Shown: positions 14,585-14,616 of the stretch, piece by piece
How positions within the stretch are numbered: the stretch's first letter is position 1
Layout: the number at the start of each line of letters is the position of its first letter
Assembly: GCA_905207385.1 (NCBI GenBank)
Contig: CAJLLH010000014.1
Coordinates: 1-14,616 of the forward strand
Length of the DNA stretch: 14,616 nucleotides
Origin: an uncultured Eubacteriales bacterium
GTDB lineage: Bacteria > Bacillota > Clostridia > Christensenellales > Borkfalkiaceae
Reading direction: 5' to 3'
Notes under the pieces: model-generated
The model's database searches: none
Seen by the model: the letters and a program-made list of their open reading frames with translations, nothing else
What the model was told of the DNA's origin: nothing
Position numbers and translations under genes: made by a program

Positions 14585-14616
14585 GCCCCCTGCGGCGTGC
14601 GCCGCAGGGGGCTTTT
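14585..14616 (+). terminator. Intrinsic terminator of the repeat-lipoprotein/GH3 operon
   Basis: GCCCCCTGCGGCG (14585-14597) pairs with CGCCGCAGGGGGC (14600-14612), followed by TTTT up to the window edge; AAAA lies on the upstream side. It sits 34 bases after the last stop codon. The T-tract may continue beyond the window. Confidence 0.92.

Overview
The window looks like a chromosomal segment of a Gram-positive, probably gut-type Clostridia (Bacillota). The reasons are strong AGGAGG-type ribosome binding sites with ATG, GTG and TTG starts, Gram-positive lipoprotein signal peptides, an AgrC/AgrA-style two-component pair, roughly balanced base composition in the genes with AT-rich spacers, and GH3 enzymes with the inverted domain order described for Ruminococcus and Butyrivibrio. 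The genus is not determinable by eye. All supported genes lie on the + strand. I see no tRNA, rRNA, CRISPR array, insertion sequence or phage gene.

Layout. (1) 1-2116: a sigma-A-type promoter, then a LytTR response regulator (112-843) overlapping a GHKL sensor kinase (830-2116). No AgrB/AgrD peptide genes lie beside them. (2) 2117-2285: a spacer with an extended -10 promoter and a long inverted repeat starting about where transcription should begin. (3) 2286-7115: four tightly packed genes: a 1007-aa permuted GH3 enzyme with membrane segments at both ends, a 138-aa four-TM protein, a lipoprotein esterase with a TTG start, and a 111-aa four-TM protein. A strong intrinsic terminator follows at 7336-7372. 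(4) 7116-8036: about 920 bases without a convincing protein gene but with several palindromes and stacked hairpins, two possible promoters and one doubtful 45-codon ORF. (5) 8037-14550: a second operon with a 924-aa lipoprotein carrying seven ~98-aa tandem lipocalin-like repeats, a second doubly anchored permuted GH3 (1067 aa) and a 178-aa four-TM protein. It ends in a terminator at 14585-14616.

How they may work together (inference). The module 'GH3 anchored at both ends plus small four-TM protein' occurs twice, so the four-TM proteins are probably membrane partners of the GH3 enzymes. With the esterase and the repeat lipoprotein this resembles a cell-surface glycan de-esterifying, trimming and perhaps binding apparatus, possibly controlled by the adjacent two-component system. 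No sugar transporter, cytoplasmic sugar kinase or peptide pheromone gene lies in the window, so substrate uptake and the activating signal are unknown. The second GH3 has Asn where the conserved -1 subsite Asp is expected, so it may have a different substrate or no normal catalysis.
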